DNA of 64,000 nt from CAJXJP01 sp963926055 (GCA_963926055.1 CAWUVK010000001.1:186001-250000), one strand, 5' to 3'. Positions 9,693 to 21,291 are shown, counted from the first letter of the stretch. Notes: generated from the sequence alone by a model not told the origin. Translations and numbers: made by a program.

Positions 9693-11826
9693 GTTTTTTT
9701 ATTTTATTTAAGCGAAGAGCATTTAAAACTACACTTACACTACTAAAACTCATTGCCAGAGAAGCAAATATTGGACTAAGAAGTCAAAATGCAGCTAAGG
9801 GAATTCAAATAGAATTATATAAAAATGCCCAAAATAAATTTTGTTTTATATTTCTAAGAGTTCCAATAGAAATATCTAAACTTGTAATAACTTTCTCAAG
9901 ATTTCCTGAAGTAATTACTATATCTGCACTATCAATTGCTACATCACTTCACGTTCACATGGCGATAGATAAGTCTGCTTGAACTAATGCTGGAGCATCA
10001 TTTATACCATCTCAGACAAATGCTACTTTTTTTCCAGTAGATTGTATTTTTTTTATTTCACTTAATTTATCTTGTGGTAACACCTCACTAATACATTTAT
10101 TTACTCATACCTGTTTAGCTATATATTCAGCTGTAAGACTATTGTCACCAGTGAGAATAATTGGTTCTATTCATCTAGAAATTAATTGTGAAATAACTTT
10201 TTTTGATTCATCTTTTGGAAGATCAATAATTTCAAATATTCATAAAATACTTTCAGAATTTCAAAAAATAACTGGAGTAGCTCATTTTGAAGAAATTTCT
10301 AAAATAATATCTTGTATTTGAGTAGTAAATAATTCTTCTGAAAATAATTTTTTATTTCATAAAAAATATTTTTTATTTTTTATTTGGGCAGAAACTCATT
10401 TTCATTTTAATTCTTGAGTATTTTTAAGTGTATCATTTACAGGAAAATCTTTATACTTATGTATTGACTGAGAAAGTGGATGATGAGAATTATATGCGAG
10501 ATTTTGAGCTAAGAATATATTATCTTGATTTGTAAATAAATGAGTATTTTGTACTTGAGGTTTTCATTGAGTAATAGTTCAAGTTTTATCAAAAACAATC
10601 ACATCGATATGTTTAGTTTTTTCTAAACTTTGAGCATTTTTAATTAAAATTCATTGTTTTGCTCAAGATCAAGTTGCAACCATAATGGCTGCTGGTGTAG
10701 CAAGTCATAGTGCACAAGGACAAGCTATAACTAAAACACTCACTGCAGGAATAATAGATTGCGAAATTTCTCCAGTGAGAATATACCAAGCAATAAAAGT
10801 AACAAATGAAATTCAAATAATAATCGGTACAAAAATTTGAGAAATTTTATCAACTAATTTTTGAATTGGAGCACGCGAAGATTGAGCTTGATTAACCATT
10901 TCAATGATTTTATTGAGCATTCCATCTCCGGAAACATTTTCTACTTTTACTTCTATATAATTATCGCAATTAATTGTTGCTCATAAAACTTTATCTCATA
11001 TTTTTTTTTCTACAGGAAGACTTTCTCAAGTAATCATAGATTCATCAATATTTGATTCTCATTTAAGAATAATTCCATCCAGTGGGATTTTTTCTCATGG
11101 AAATATTTTCATTATTTCTCATTTTTCAATATCTCAAATATCTTTCTGAATGGTTCAATTTTTAGTAACAATATGCGCTTGTTTTGCTCACAATTCTAAA
11201 AGTTTTCATATAGCATCTCCGGCTTTTTGTTTTGATTTTTCTTCTAAATATTTCCCCAAGTTAATAAGAGTAATAATAGCAACAGCTGCTTCAAAATAAA
11301 CATGCATTTGGTAAAACATTGCAACAAAAGAATACCAAAATGCTGCCTGTGTTCAAAGAGACACTAAACTATCCATATTAAAATGGAGAGATTTTAATGA
11401 TTTGAAAAAATTAATATGAAAATTTATTCATAAAATATATACAACAATAAAACTCAATACAGCATAAAGCCACATAGAAAAATCTACTCATAAAAAGAAA
11501 TTTCAAGTATTTATACTAAAAAACATCATAGAAAATACTGGAAGTGAAAAAATTGCAGAAAATATAAAATTTTTAAAATATTTTTTTGACTGATCATTTT
11601 TTCATGTTTGAGAATCAGTATTTTCATCAACTGGAAATCCATTTTTTTCTATTTCCGAAATTATTTCATGTAACGAAATATTATTTTCATCAAAATCAAT
11701 AATAGCTTGCCCGTTGGAAAGATTAATTTGTACTGATTTTACATAATCGAGACTTTCAATAGTAGAAGTATTCAGCGATACACAACTTCCACAAGTCATA
11801 TTTTTTATTATTATCGTTTTTTTCAT
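9682..11826 (-). CDS. copA: Copper-exporting P1B-type ATPase
   Basis: A 714-residue heavy-metal ATPase that pumps Cu(I) across the cytoplasmic membrane. It has one N-terminal HMA domain (NMTCGSC at residues 9-14), eight predicted membrane helices, the actuator motif MITGESLPVEK, the ion-channel motif ACPCALG typical of Cu/Ag pumps, the phosphorylation site DKTGTIT, the nucleotide-binding HHPLSQS (HP motif) and the hinge GDGINDAPAL. Glycines of DKTGT and GDGIND use a mix of GGN and TGA. It starts 6 nt after the TauE-fusion stop, as the last gene of the CsoR operon. Silver is an alternative substrate. Confidence 0.95.
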
Positions 11827-11832
11827 TTTTTT

Positions 11833-13146
11833 TTATTCAATAATTATAGATCACTGAGTCATTCACATAGAAGAACAGACTATTTTATGAACTCAAGGCT
11901 GCGCATTTACGATTTCATAAACAATAGGTCTTCCCTGTAATACATTATGAATTTTATCACTAATTGTAGGAATAGTAAGAGATCCCATACAGCCTTGACC
12001 ATCTCTTTCTGGCATGATTATTATTTTATAATTTCATCACGCTTTTAAATAAATATTATATCCATCTATTGCGGAACCATTATGATTTGCAAAAATAGTT
12101 TCAAATTCTATATTTTGTGTATTTTCTACTTGTACTCATTGAGTATTTCAAAATAAACTCGGTAATAGATTTTGTGCATTAATAAATGTATTTATTCAAA
12201 ATAATAAAATTATTATTCATAAAATCATTTCAATAAATGGAAATTTTTTACCTGAAAAATAACTACTTCAAACTCACACGAGAAATAAAACTGGAAAAGT
12301 TCCTACTGCAAAAGCAAGCATAATAAGACCTCAAGTTAGGAAATCTGAACTTCAAATAGCTAATAATTGTGCTGTTTGAGTAAATCAACATGGAATGAAA
12401 AATGTTAATGCTCAAACTATTGGAGCCATTTTAGTATTTTGTAGCTTCTCTATTTTTGATGAAAAGGATTTTGGAAGATGAAATCAGAATTTCGAAATAT
12501 TTGGTACAAATTCTAAAATTTGTAATCAAATATAAATTAAAACAAAGGAAATTAATAGCGTTAAAATAGTTGAAAATTGCAAACTAATACTAAAAAATTC
12601 TCACAATAGTCATAAAAGTCCTCATAATATGAAAAAACCTATTAACCTTCATGCTTGAAAAGAACTTTGAATTAACAACGACCCCTTTATTCCTGATATT
12701 TTTTTTGAAAATGCTTTTGAAAATCATATAACTATTCAACCCGTAACAGCTAAACATGTTGAAACTGATGCAATGAGTCAGATTATAAAAGTAGTAATAT
12801 AACTTCCATTTTGATTTTGTGGAATTAAACTATTTAAATCTACAAAAATATGCATTAGATAAAATATAATTCCAATAAACAAGAGAAAAATTATTTTCAT
12901 AAGAAATGTTTCCATAGAAAAATTTGATTGAAAATCTTTTTTCTCTTCAACCACTTGAAAATTATGTTTTTCTATAAGTTTAATAGCTTTTTGTAATTGT
13001 TTTTCATCTTTATATTCAGCTTCTAAATATCATTTTTTGTAACTAATATGTTCTAAATGAAATCATTCTAGCTTTTTTAATTCTTTTGATAGAATTATCT
13101 CACAACTCACACAGTGCATTCATTTAATATATAGTATCTTTTTCAT
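11833..13146 (-). CDS. HMA domain - TauE/SafE-like membrane - cupredoxin-like fusion
   Basis: A 437-residue fusion in a copper operon. Residues 1-70 form an HMA metal-binding domain with GMHCVSC. Residues about 80-330 form a six-to-eight helix membrane domain of the sulfite exporter TauE/SafE (DsbD/UreH-like) type, with repeated ASVSTCLAVTGG and FFIPCGFTQTAQL segments carrying cysteine and proline. The C-terminal 100 residues look like a cupredoxin: GNYKIIIMPERDGQGCMGSL and HKIVCSSMGMTQGS hold Cys and Met residues suitable as copper ligands. It may move copper between the HMA domain and the extracytoplasmic cupredoxin; that is inference. It lies between csoR and copA. Confidence 0.8.
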
Positions 13147-13217
13147 CCAGTTTTATTAATAATTAATATTTCCATATTGATTATGATTCTTTAAATAATC
13201 TTAAATAATTAATTTTT

Positions 13218-13493
13218 TTATTTATTCTGAGCAGTTTTCACAATTTTAAGCACCTCACCTATCATATCTCAAATTTTTTCTTCATCATTGTTTTTCGCAG
13301 CAGTTAAAAAACACGTTCATAAATGATTCTCAAGTAATTTTAAATTTGCAGATTTTAATAATCAAATAACAGCGAGATTTTGCTGTATTACATCAATACA
13401 ATATTTTTCATCTTCAATCATATTAATAGTGTTTTCAAGAGATGTTTTAGCTTTTTTTAAACCAATAAGTGCTTGTTTTTTTCATTCTTTCAT
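13218..13493 (-). CDS. csoR: CsoR-family copper-sensing repressor
   Basis: A 91-residue DUF156/CsoR protein: an all-helical dimeric or tetrameric repressor that leaves DNA on binding Cu(I). The ligands Cys-x(n)-His-x3-Cys are present as KYCIDVIQQ, then ENHLGTC, matching Cys36, His61 and Cys65 of M. tuberculosis CsoR. It is the first gene of the operon with the fusion protein and copA, and the inverted repeat just upstream is a candidate operator. RcnR/FrmR-type sensors are unlikely because those have a different N-terminal His or Cys pattern. Confidence 0.88.
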
Positions 13494-13509
13494 TATATAT
13501 ATTTTAAGT

Positions 13510-13531
13510 ATTATACCTACACCTATGGTAT
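13510..13531 (-). promoter_or_regulatory. Candidate CsoR operator overlapping a -10 element
   Basis: ATACC and GGTAT arms at 13513-13531 flank a 9-nt spacer, 20 nt upstream of the csoR start. On the reverse strand the right arm runs into TATAAT, so a bound repressor would cover the promoter. The TACC...GGTA frame resembles known CsoR operators but the G/C tract is degenerate. Confidence 0.45.
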
Positions 13532-13664
13532 TAAAAATTCAAATAAATCAAATAAAAAATAAAATATTATTTATTTATACAAACTCTTGCTTTAAAAAAA
13601 ATAAAAAATAAATATACTCTACAAAAGAAAAAATAGAAAAATTAATGAATAATATAACTAGATT

Positions 13665-15398
13665 GTGAAACATTTAAATATAAAAATAGATAAATTAGAA
13701 TTCAAATGAGATACCGTACTTAAAAATATAAATTTTACACTCAATAAAACTGATAGAATCTCAATAGTTTGACCAAATTGAGCTTGAAAAACTACTCTTT
13801 TAAAAGTATTAACATGAGAAATAAAAGATTTTGAATGAGCAATTGATAATGTTTGAAATCTTACACTGTGATATCTACACCAAGTCTATTGAGAAAATGA
13901 AACCCAAAGCGTCAGAGAAGAACTTCGTGACGGTTTTTGAGATATAAAAGAATTTGAAAAAAATATTGCAGAAATCGAAAAAAGAATGCATGATTTTCCA
14001 GAAGATATGGAAATAATCGAGGAATATACAACAGCTCTCGAACAATTACATAATATGTGATGAAGTGAATATGAAAATAAAATCCACGGAGTCGCAAATG
14101 GAATGTGAATCTTAGAATTACTGGATAAAAAACTCAATGAAATAAGTGGATGACAAAGAACAAAAGTTGCCTTAGCAAAAGTACTTTTGGAATCTCCAGA
14201 TATATTATTTCTCGATGAACCTACCAATTTTATTGATATGAAATCAGTAGAGTGGCTCGAAAGTTTTTTACAAAATAAATGGGCTGGATGATATGTGATT
14301 ATTTCTCATGATAGAGAATTTCTCGATAAAACTTGTAGTAAAACATATGAAGTTCAACCGGCTCGTGGACTAACGTTTTATCATACAAACTATACAGATT
14401 ATGTTTACGAAAGACAAAAAACAGAGAAGAAAAAAATGGAAAACTGGAAACGTGAACAAGAATACATAGATAAACAAGAAACCCTCATAAATAGATTTCG
14501 TGCATGATCTCGTGCTGGTTGGGCTAAGTCTAGAGAAAAACAAATAGATAAAATGGAAAAATTAGAAAAACCATTTATTCCTAAAAAACCAAGATTTTTA
14601 TTTGAATATACTGGAGAATCTCCTGAAAAAGTATTATCATTTAAAGAATTATTTATTGGGAGAAAAGAACCTCTATTTTTTATTCAAGAAGCTATTTTAC
14701 ATGCTGGACAAAGAATTTGAATAGTTTGAGAAAATGGAGCATGAAAATCTACCCTTTTAAAATCAATTATCTGACAAATAGAAATGCTTGATGGGTTTTA
14801 TTCGAAATGAAAATGAGTAGAAATAAGTTATTATTCTCAAATGCATGAGGAACTCGATAGAAATCTTACTATTCGTGAAAATTTTATTAAACACGGTCTC
14901 GCGTATCCTGATCAACATTTGATTTCTATTCTCACTCATTATTTATTCGAACACACAGATATAGATAAAAAAGTTTGAGAATTATCAGGAGGACAAACTT
15001 CGAAATTACTTTTTGCAATTTTGTGACAAAAACCTTGTAGTTTACTGATTCTTGATGAACCAACTAATCATCTTGATTATGATACTAGAGAAGCTTTAGA
15101 ATCATCACTCATGGATTATAAATGATCTTTATTATTTATTTCTCATGATAGATATTTTGTAAATAAATTGGCTACAAATATTTGGTTTATTGAAAATAAT
15201 GAACTTTCGATTTCATACTGAAATTATGAAGATTATCAATACAAAAAAGACCATAATATAGAAATGGATATGAGTTTATTCGACGAAGAAGCTCAGCTCA
15301 ATCTTGTGCTCGAAGAAAAACTTTGAGAAGCTGAATTTAAAAAACTCAAAAATAAATTCAACAAAAAAAATGACAGAAAATGAAGAAGAAGAAAATAA
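13665..15398 (+). CDS. ABC-F family ATPase
   Basis: A 577-residue soluble protein with two ABC ATPase domains and no membrane segments, the layout of ABC-F translation factors (EttA/Uup/YdiF). Walker A sites are GPNGAGKTT (near residue 36) and GENGAGKST (near 355); signatures are ISGGQRTK (near 161) and LSGGQTSK (near 439); Walker B sites are LFLDEPTNFID and LILDEPTNHLD. The linker between domains is long and charged with many RxKxKKMENWK repeats. In the first Walker A all three glycines are TGA. No ATG fits: an in-frame TAG lies at 13659-13661, so GTG at 13665 (or ATT before it) is the start. Ribosome rescue or antibiotic protection cannot be distinguished. Confidence 0.9.
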
Positions 15399-15432
15399 AA
15401 AAAAATATTTCCAGTTTGGAAATATTTTTTTT
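15398..15432. terminator. Bidirectional terminator
   Basis: AAATATTTCC and GGAAATATTT arms around AGTTT, with flanking A and T runs, between the convergent ABC-F and membrane-protein genes. Confidence 0.8.
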
Positions 15433-16849
15433 ATTTTCTTTCTAATATATAATTTTTTAGCTCTAATATACGACTTTTTGCACTATTTATATTATTAAAA
15501 CCTCAATGGAATTTTATAAGAAAACTTCCAAGTGGATAATGTATTATTGGAGGTTGATATGTAAATGTATACTCATTATGAGAAATCAAGCTAGTATGAT
15601 AATACCTATGTTTAATAAGTTGTGTTTTATTTAAAATAAATAAAAAATCAGGAAGTGAATAATATAATTCTCATTTATAATCATCTATATAACTCCTACT
15701 AAAGTTTCATAACATTGTGTCTATGTAAAAATTTATATTTTCAGGATAAATAATTGAAGTATAATTATTTTCTTCTAAACGTTTATAATATAGTATTATA
15801 TAGTCATTAAGATTGTAAGAAAACGGATCTAATATATTATACACACTCATAAACTTTATATAATTATTTATAATTGTATTGGCTTGCGAATATTTTTTTG
15901 TATCAATTAAATAATTTATAGTATTTTGGTAAAAAACATTTAGTTTTGAAAATGTAATCGGTTTAAGGTTATATCTATTATACTCAAGAGGTGTTTTGTA
16001 AAATCAATATTTAATAACTTCTTGTAAATCAGATTCAATAGCAAGTAATTCATCTAATTTGTTTTCATCAATTGAATTATAAATAATATTTGTATAATCG
16101 TTTATTTTCACATCACTTGGGATATTTTCTCAAGAATTTTGATATTCTCTTTTTTTAATTAATAATTTTTCTCAGAAAATTTCATTTTCAAAACAATTCT
16201 TATTATCTGGAGATTTCATACAATATAAATAATCTTTGAAAAAATAATTTTCTTTATATTTATTTTGAAATTCTGTTAAATTTTCGAAACCCTTAGAATA
16301 GTCGTTAAGATTTATTTCAGTAAATTTTTCCGGTATAATTATTCTATTATATGGTTGAAGAGAACCTATTAAGAAAAATATAATAGAAAAAATAATCCAT
16401 CAAATAAACGTATTTCTAAGGAAATTTTTACTTATAATTATATTTTTATTTACCGCACGTTTAGTAATCAACCACGAAACAATATTAAAACTTAAAAATG
16501 GTAATAAAACGAAAACTATAGTTTGTATAGAATTATTTTCTGACAAAAAACCAGCATAAATAAAAATAGATAGGCTTAGAATCATTAATGTAGAATTTAC
16601 ATAAAAAACTGATTTTTTAGAAATATCCTTTGTGATAATTCTTGAAAGTAAAAAACAATAGATTCAACTAAATACCATCAAAATAATAGCGAAAATATAC
16701 ATGACTAAAAATACTAAATTATCAGTATTTATTTGAAATGTAAAAAAATTATTAAAAACAAGATAATGAAAAGATGCGAGAAATAAATAAAACCGTATTT
16801 GAAAATATATTTTTAAATATATTTCAATTTTTGTTTTTACTTTATCCAT
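15431..16849 (-). CDS. Hypothetical membrane protein with large C-terminal domain, 472 aa
   Basis: Not recognised. Four hydrophobic segments in the first 190 residues (FYLFLASFHYLVF, LVFLVMYIFAIILMVF, LMILSLSIFIYAGF, FIGWIIFSIIFFLIGSL) are followed by about 280 polar residues rich in Tyr and Asn, probably extracytoplasmic. The late region (LIKHRYYHTSLISHNEYTFTYQ) has several aromatic residues and histidines but no motif I can name. Divergent from the pyrophosphatase gene, with 158 nt between them. Confidence 0.75.
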
Positions 16850-17007
16850 AAAAAATAATTAATTAATAATATAATATTATTATATAGTATATTATATGCT
16901 ATAGCAAATAATAATTAAAATAATTGTTATAAATTATTTTTCTAACTTGAGAAAATAATTTTTTTCAATAAAATTCTATTAAATTATTATTTATTAATAG
17001 ATTAAAA

Positions 17008-17940
17008 ATGATTGATATTAGTGTTGTTGGACATAAAGTTCCAGATACGGATTGTGTTTTATCTGCGATTATTGCAGCTGATTACTTATCAAAAAAAGGT
17101 TATAATCCAAGCGTGTATATGCAAGGAGAATTAAATAAAGAAACTGAATATTTACTTGAAGAACTCAATATTGAAAAACCTGAAATAAAAACTAGTTTTG
17201 AAGTTGGTACAAGAATGTGTTTAGTTGATCATAATGAAGACTTTCAAGCTCCAGATAATATTTGAGAACTTGATATTGCTTGGGTTATAGATCATCATAA
17301 AATAAATTTTAAAACAGCTGCTCCGCTCAATGCAAGAGTTGAACCTATTTGTTCGACTGCTTCTATTCTCTATAAAATGTATAAAGAAGCTGGATTTGAA
17401 GTTACGAAGGAAATTTGAACAATGATGCTTGCATGTATTTTATCAGATTCACTTTTATTTAGATCTGCTACAACTACAAAAGAAGATATTATTTTAGCTG
17501 AAGAATTAAAAGAAATAACAGGAATAAATGATTTAGATGCATTTGCAATGCCTATGTTTAATGCAAAATCAGATTTAGGTGATATGGAAATTGAAAAAGT
17601 AATCAAATATGATTATAAAGAATTTGATTTCAATGGAACTAAAGCTGGTATTGGTACATTAGAAACAACAAATCCAAATTATGCACTTGGAAGAAAACAG
17701 GAAATTTTAGAGGGGCTTGAAAAAATTAAAAAAGATGATAATTTAGACTTTATTTTATTATCAGTAGTAGACATTATTTGAGAAAAAAATACATCTATTG
17801 TTTTAGAATGAAATGATTCTCAAGTCGTTGAAAAAGTATTTAATACAACAGTTGAAAATAATTTAGCAGACCTAAAAAATAGACTTTCTAGAAAAAAACA
17901 AGTGGTGCCGGATTTAACAAAATTTTTTGATAATAAATAA
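17008..17940 (+). CDS. ppaC: Manganese-dependent inorganic pyrophosphatase (family II)
   Basis: Hydrolyses pyrophosphate to phosphate, pulling biosynthetic reactions forward. A 310-residue DHH-family enzyme of normal length. Metal-binding motifs: GHKVPDTDCVLSA (H-x3-D-x-D), the NEDF region, VIDHHK (DHH) and SDSLLFRS (SD-[ST]-LLF). The C-terminal DHHA2 domain ends with the substrate-binding RKKQVVP. It starts with ATG at 17008 with no Shine-Dalgarno site and is followed by a terminator, so it is probably transcribed alone. Confidence 0.95.
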
Positions 17941-17942
17941 AA

Positions 17943-17970
17943 AAAGATGACTAAAAGTCATCTTTGTTTT
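17943..17970 (+). terminator. Intrinsic terminator
   Basis: AAAGATGACT and AGTCATCTTT arms with a 3-nt loop and a T-rich tail after the pyrophosphatase stop. Confidence 0.8.
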
Positions 17971-18125
17971 ATTTATTATTTCACTATATATTTTATAGCT
18001 TGTTAAAAAAATGTTTTATAAACCAAATTTTTTTTTAAAAAAATTTTGATTTTTATCATAAAATATTATACTTTATGATACTAGTGCTATCAGGGTTATT
18101 TTAATTATTCGAAAATCGATATAAT

Positions 18126-18395
18126 ATGGAAACAAATAAACTCTATGTAGGTGGAATTCCTTGGGCATTAGAATGGCAAGATGTAAAAGATGCATTTAAA
18201 GTACACGGTGAAGTAAGTCATGTAAAAATCATCAAAGACCGTGAAACAGGAAGATCAAAAGGATACGGATTTGTAGAATTCGCTGAAATTGAAGGTGCTG
18301 TAAAAGCAAGAGAACAGATGAATGGAGGTGAATTACAATGAAGAACTTTAAAAGTAGAATTTTCTGTTGAAAAACCATCTGAGGAATCAAATTTA
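18126..18395 (+). CDS. RRM-domain RNA-binding protein
   Basis: An 89-residue single RNA recognition motif. RNP2 is KLYVGGIP (residues 5-12) and RNP1 is KGYGFVEF (about 46-53), the two strands whose aromatic residues stack on RNA bases. Single-RRM proteins of this type in bacteria are often cold-induced RNA chaperones; that role is inferred. The reading frame ends LLKNHLRNQI with unusual CTG and AGG codons. One extra T after 18362 would instead give SVEKPSEESNLVTI, an acidic tail with normal codon use, so a frameshift is possible. A paralog is at 44217-44477. Confidence 0.88.
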
Positions 18396-18410
18396 GTGAC
18401 TATATAATAA

Positions 18411-18444
18411 AAAAAGAAAGATATAATTATATCTTTCTTTTTTT
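18411..18444 (+). terminator. Intrinsic terminator
   Basis: A near-perfect palindrome, AAAGAAAGATATAATT pairing with its own complement, followed by at least eight Ts, after the RRM gene. Confidence 0.85.
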
Positions 18445-18530
18445 TAATTTATTCATAAAATTTGATGATCTTAAGATTTTCTTAAGATTAAGAAATATAT
18501 TTCTTATACTTATACTCTTAAATATTTTTT

Positions 18531-18944
18531 ATGAAAATATTATCTATACTATTTTTAATAACTCTTTTAGCTTCTTGTGGTACAACAACTACACCTGAAC
18601 AAGCTCCACCAGTAGTTGAAGACCAAGCTAGTGAAATGGATAACAATATGTCAGAATTTGATAATGAAGAAATGGATGAAAATAAAATGGAAACAATCGA
18701 ATATTCTTATACAAATCCTGCTCAAGAAGTAAATATGGTTATTGATTATTCTCTTGATAGCGAAGGAAAAATTGATTCTATCAATGTTTCAGCTACAAAC
18801 TGGGATAAATTAGGAGATTTTGATACTGCAGTTAAATCAAATGTAATTGGTTTAACATTAGAAGAAGCAAGCGAAATGTCTACAGTTTCTGGGGCATCTA
18901 TTACAAGTGAAGCATTTAAAGAAGCTCTTAAATCTCAATTATAA
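18531..18944 (+). CDS. Flavinylated FMN-binding lipoprotein (candidate)
   Basis: A 137-residue lipoprotein. The signal peptide MKILSILFLITLLASC ends in a lipobox (LASC), so Cys16 should be lipidated and the protein anchored outside the cytoplasmic membrane. A Thr/Pro/Glu-rich acidic linker (about residues 17-60) leads to an FMN-binding domain with the C-terminal motif SGASIT, the [ST]GA[ST]x[ST] site where ApbE attaches FMN covalently to the last Thr. The gene for ApbE follows 5 nt later, strongly supporting flavinylation. Together they resemble the extracellular electron-transfer lipoprotein PplA. No TGA codon occurs. A TATACT -10-like box lies about 15 nt before the start. Confidence 0.8.
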   Translation: MKILSILFLITLLASCGTTTTPEQAPPVVEDQASEMDNNMSEFDNEEMDENKMETIEYSYTNPAQEVNMVIDYSLDSEGKIDSINVSATNWDKLGDFDTAVKSNVIGLTLEEASEMSTVSGASITSEAFKEALKSQL

Positions 18945-18949
18945 AATCT

Positions 18950-19780
18950 ATGAAATTCACAAAAAAATTATGTGGATCACAACTTGAAATTCTCATTCAC
19001 GATGAATGAGAATTTTCTGATTTGATTCAAAAATCTTTTGAATATTGAGAATATTTTGAAAAAAAATATTCACGATTTATAGAAAATAATTTTTTAGATA
19101 CCTTAAATAAAAATAAATTTTCTGAAAATATAGATACAGACTTTTATAATATAATTTCTCTAGCACAAAATATTTCAAAAATAAGTGAATGATATTTTGA
19201 TATTACCGTACTTCCCTTTTTAGAAAATAAATGATATTGAAAATCTCAGGAAAAAATAGAAGAAAATATTTGATATAAAAATATTATATTAGAAAAAAAC
19301 TCTTTAGAATTAAGAAATAATATTTCTATTGATATTTGAGCATTATGAAAATGATTTATTGTAGACAAAATTTATCATATTCTAGACAAAGAGATAAATA
19401 ATTTTACTCTTAATTTTTGATGAGATATTAGAATTAAATGAGAAAAAAATATTTTACTCGAAGATCCAAGTAATGAAAATAAAATAATCTGAAGTATAGA
19501 CTTAAAAAATAATTCTCTTGCTTCAAGTAGCGGATTAAAAAGAAAATTTTGAGAACATCATCATTTAATAAACGCTCACTCGTGAGATTCACAAAATGAT
19601 ATAATTTGAGTTTTCGTACAGCATAATTCATGTGTATTTGCAGATAGTTTTTCGACAGCATTATTTGTCTCACCAATTGATGTATCTATAAATATTCTCA
19701 AAAAAATGAAATGACTTGAAGCTATGATTATATTAAAAAATGGTAAAATCCATAAAACAAAATGATTTAATTTTATATAA
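18950..19780 (+). CDS. apbE: FAD:protein FMN transferase
   Basis: A 276-residue ApbE enzyme that transfers FMN from FAD to a Thr or Ser of target proteins using Mg2+. Recognisable stretches are RFIENNFLDTLN near the N-terminus, ISEGYFDITVLPFLE (the [ILV]S-x-G-x-FD-[ILP]T motif), SIDIGALGKGFIVD, NFGGDIR, SLASSSGLKRKF and HHLINAHSG, then VFADSFSTALFV, with the metal-binding Asp and Thr of the [AD]D-x2-[ST]T motif. There is no clear signal peptide, so it may act inside the cell or use another route. It sits between its presumed substrate and a redox fusion protein. Confidence 0.9.
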
Positions 19781-19788
19781 AATACACT

Positions 19789-21291
19789 ATGAAAATAAAA
19801 AATGTTGAAGTAATTAAATGATGTATTAGTTGCAGAAACTGTGAAAATGTTGCTCCTGATACTTTTAAGGTTTCACCAACGTCTAAAGTTATTTCAGATA
19901 AATATGATGGAAAAGAAGCTGAAATAATTACCGCAGAATTACTGTGTCCAGTAAATGTGATAAAAGTCGAAAAAACAGGAAAAAGTATGATTTCTCTGCA
20001 GTCAGCAAAAGTAGTAGAAAAAAAATATCTCACAGATGATGTTATAGAATTACGCCTAAGTGTAGAAAATTTCTCAGCAAAACCAGGTCAATATGTTTCA
20101 ATGCAAATGCAAGACTGGAAAGGAACGTTTTATAGAAATTATTCTATTACTGAATTTTCGCAAAATCACTTTGTACTCTCAATAAAAATTTTAGAAGATG
20201 GTAGAGGTGGGAAATTTTTAAAAAAATTAAAAATAAATAAATCTCTAAATTATATTTGAGCTTTATGAGGTTTTGTCTTACAAGAAAATAAAAAACCAAA
20301 AGTATTTTTTGCAACTGGTACTGGATTATCTCCAGCAATTGCTATGTTTGATGCGTTGTGAGATGATGTAGAAAAAAAATTATATTTTTGAGTGAGAGAT
20401 GAATCTGAAGTATTTTATGAAGAAAAATTTAAAAAATATAAAAATTTTGAATATAAAATATTTCTCTCTCAACAAGATCATCCAGATTATCATTACGGAA
20501 GAGTAAACCAAGAAATAGAGTCTATTTCTCAAGAATCAGAAGTGTATATGTGTGGAAATCCAAAAATGACTGATCAAGTAACTCATGAACTCAAAATGCA
20601 ATGACATAATGAAAATCAAATATTTTCGGAATGATTTGTAGCAGGAAAAGAAGAAAGAAATATTTTCAAACTTATTTTCCTTAAATGAGTGATTCCATAT
20701 ATGAAAATTATAGAAAAAATACTATTATTTATCTGAATTATCGCAATTCCAGCTTTATATTTTTATTGAATTTGAACTAACAGTTTATATAAATCAGGAT
20801 TTGTAATTTGATGAAGCATCTCAGCATTTTTATATACTCTTAGTTGGTGGGCTGTGATATTTGTGATGTACATTCGTCCGTTATCACAATTATTTCCAAA
20901 AATTTGAATTCTTAAAACTTTAGCAACACAGAGAAAAAGTTTATGAATTATTTCTGCAATGGTAATATTTTTAATATTTTTTCAAAAATACATTTTAAAT
21001 TATCAAAATTTTCTCAGTTATTTTAGAATTGAAAATTGGCATGGATTTTATTCAATTTTATCAAGAATTTCTGAATTAACAGCAATTATTTTACTCCTTA
21101 CTTCAAATAATTTTTCTCAAAGAAAATTATGAATTTGGTGGAAAAGAATTCAAAGAAGTTCATATTTATATTTTTTGTCATGATGAATAGTCGCAGCAGT
21201 TTGGTGATCAAATAGTTACTATTGGTCAATGTGAATTTGGTGAGTTTTATTTATCGCAGCATTTATAAAAAATAAATTTTTCAACAAATAA
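19789..21291 (+). CDS. Ferredoxin - ferredoxin reductase - ferric-reductase-like membrane fusion
   Basis: A 500-residue three-part electron carrier. Residues 1-65 form a 4Fe-4S ferredoxin: GCISCRNC gives three ligands and LLCPVNVIKV the fourth. Residues about 70-280 form an FAD/NAD(P)-binding oxidoreductase: PGQYVSM and FYRNYSI bind FAD, ATGTGLSPAIAM the nucleotide, MCGNPKM closes the domain. Residues about 285-500 have six membrane helices like the ferric-reductase (YedZ/MsrQ/NOX) domain, with histidine WHGFYSI a possible haem ligand. It probably passes electrons from NAD(P)H through the membrane to the flavinylated lipoprotein next door. It starts 8 nt after apbE. Confidence 0.85.

Noticed and set aside
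13886..14227. Long reverse-strand ORF across the ABC-F gene
   Set aside because: A shadow of the well-supported forward ABC-F coding sequence.
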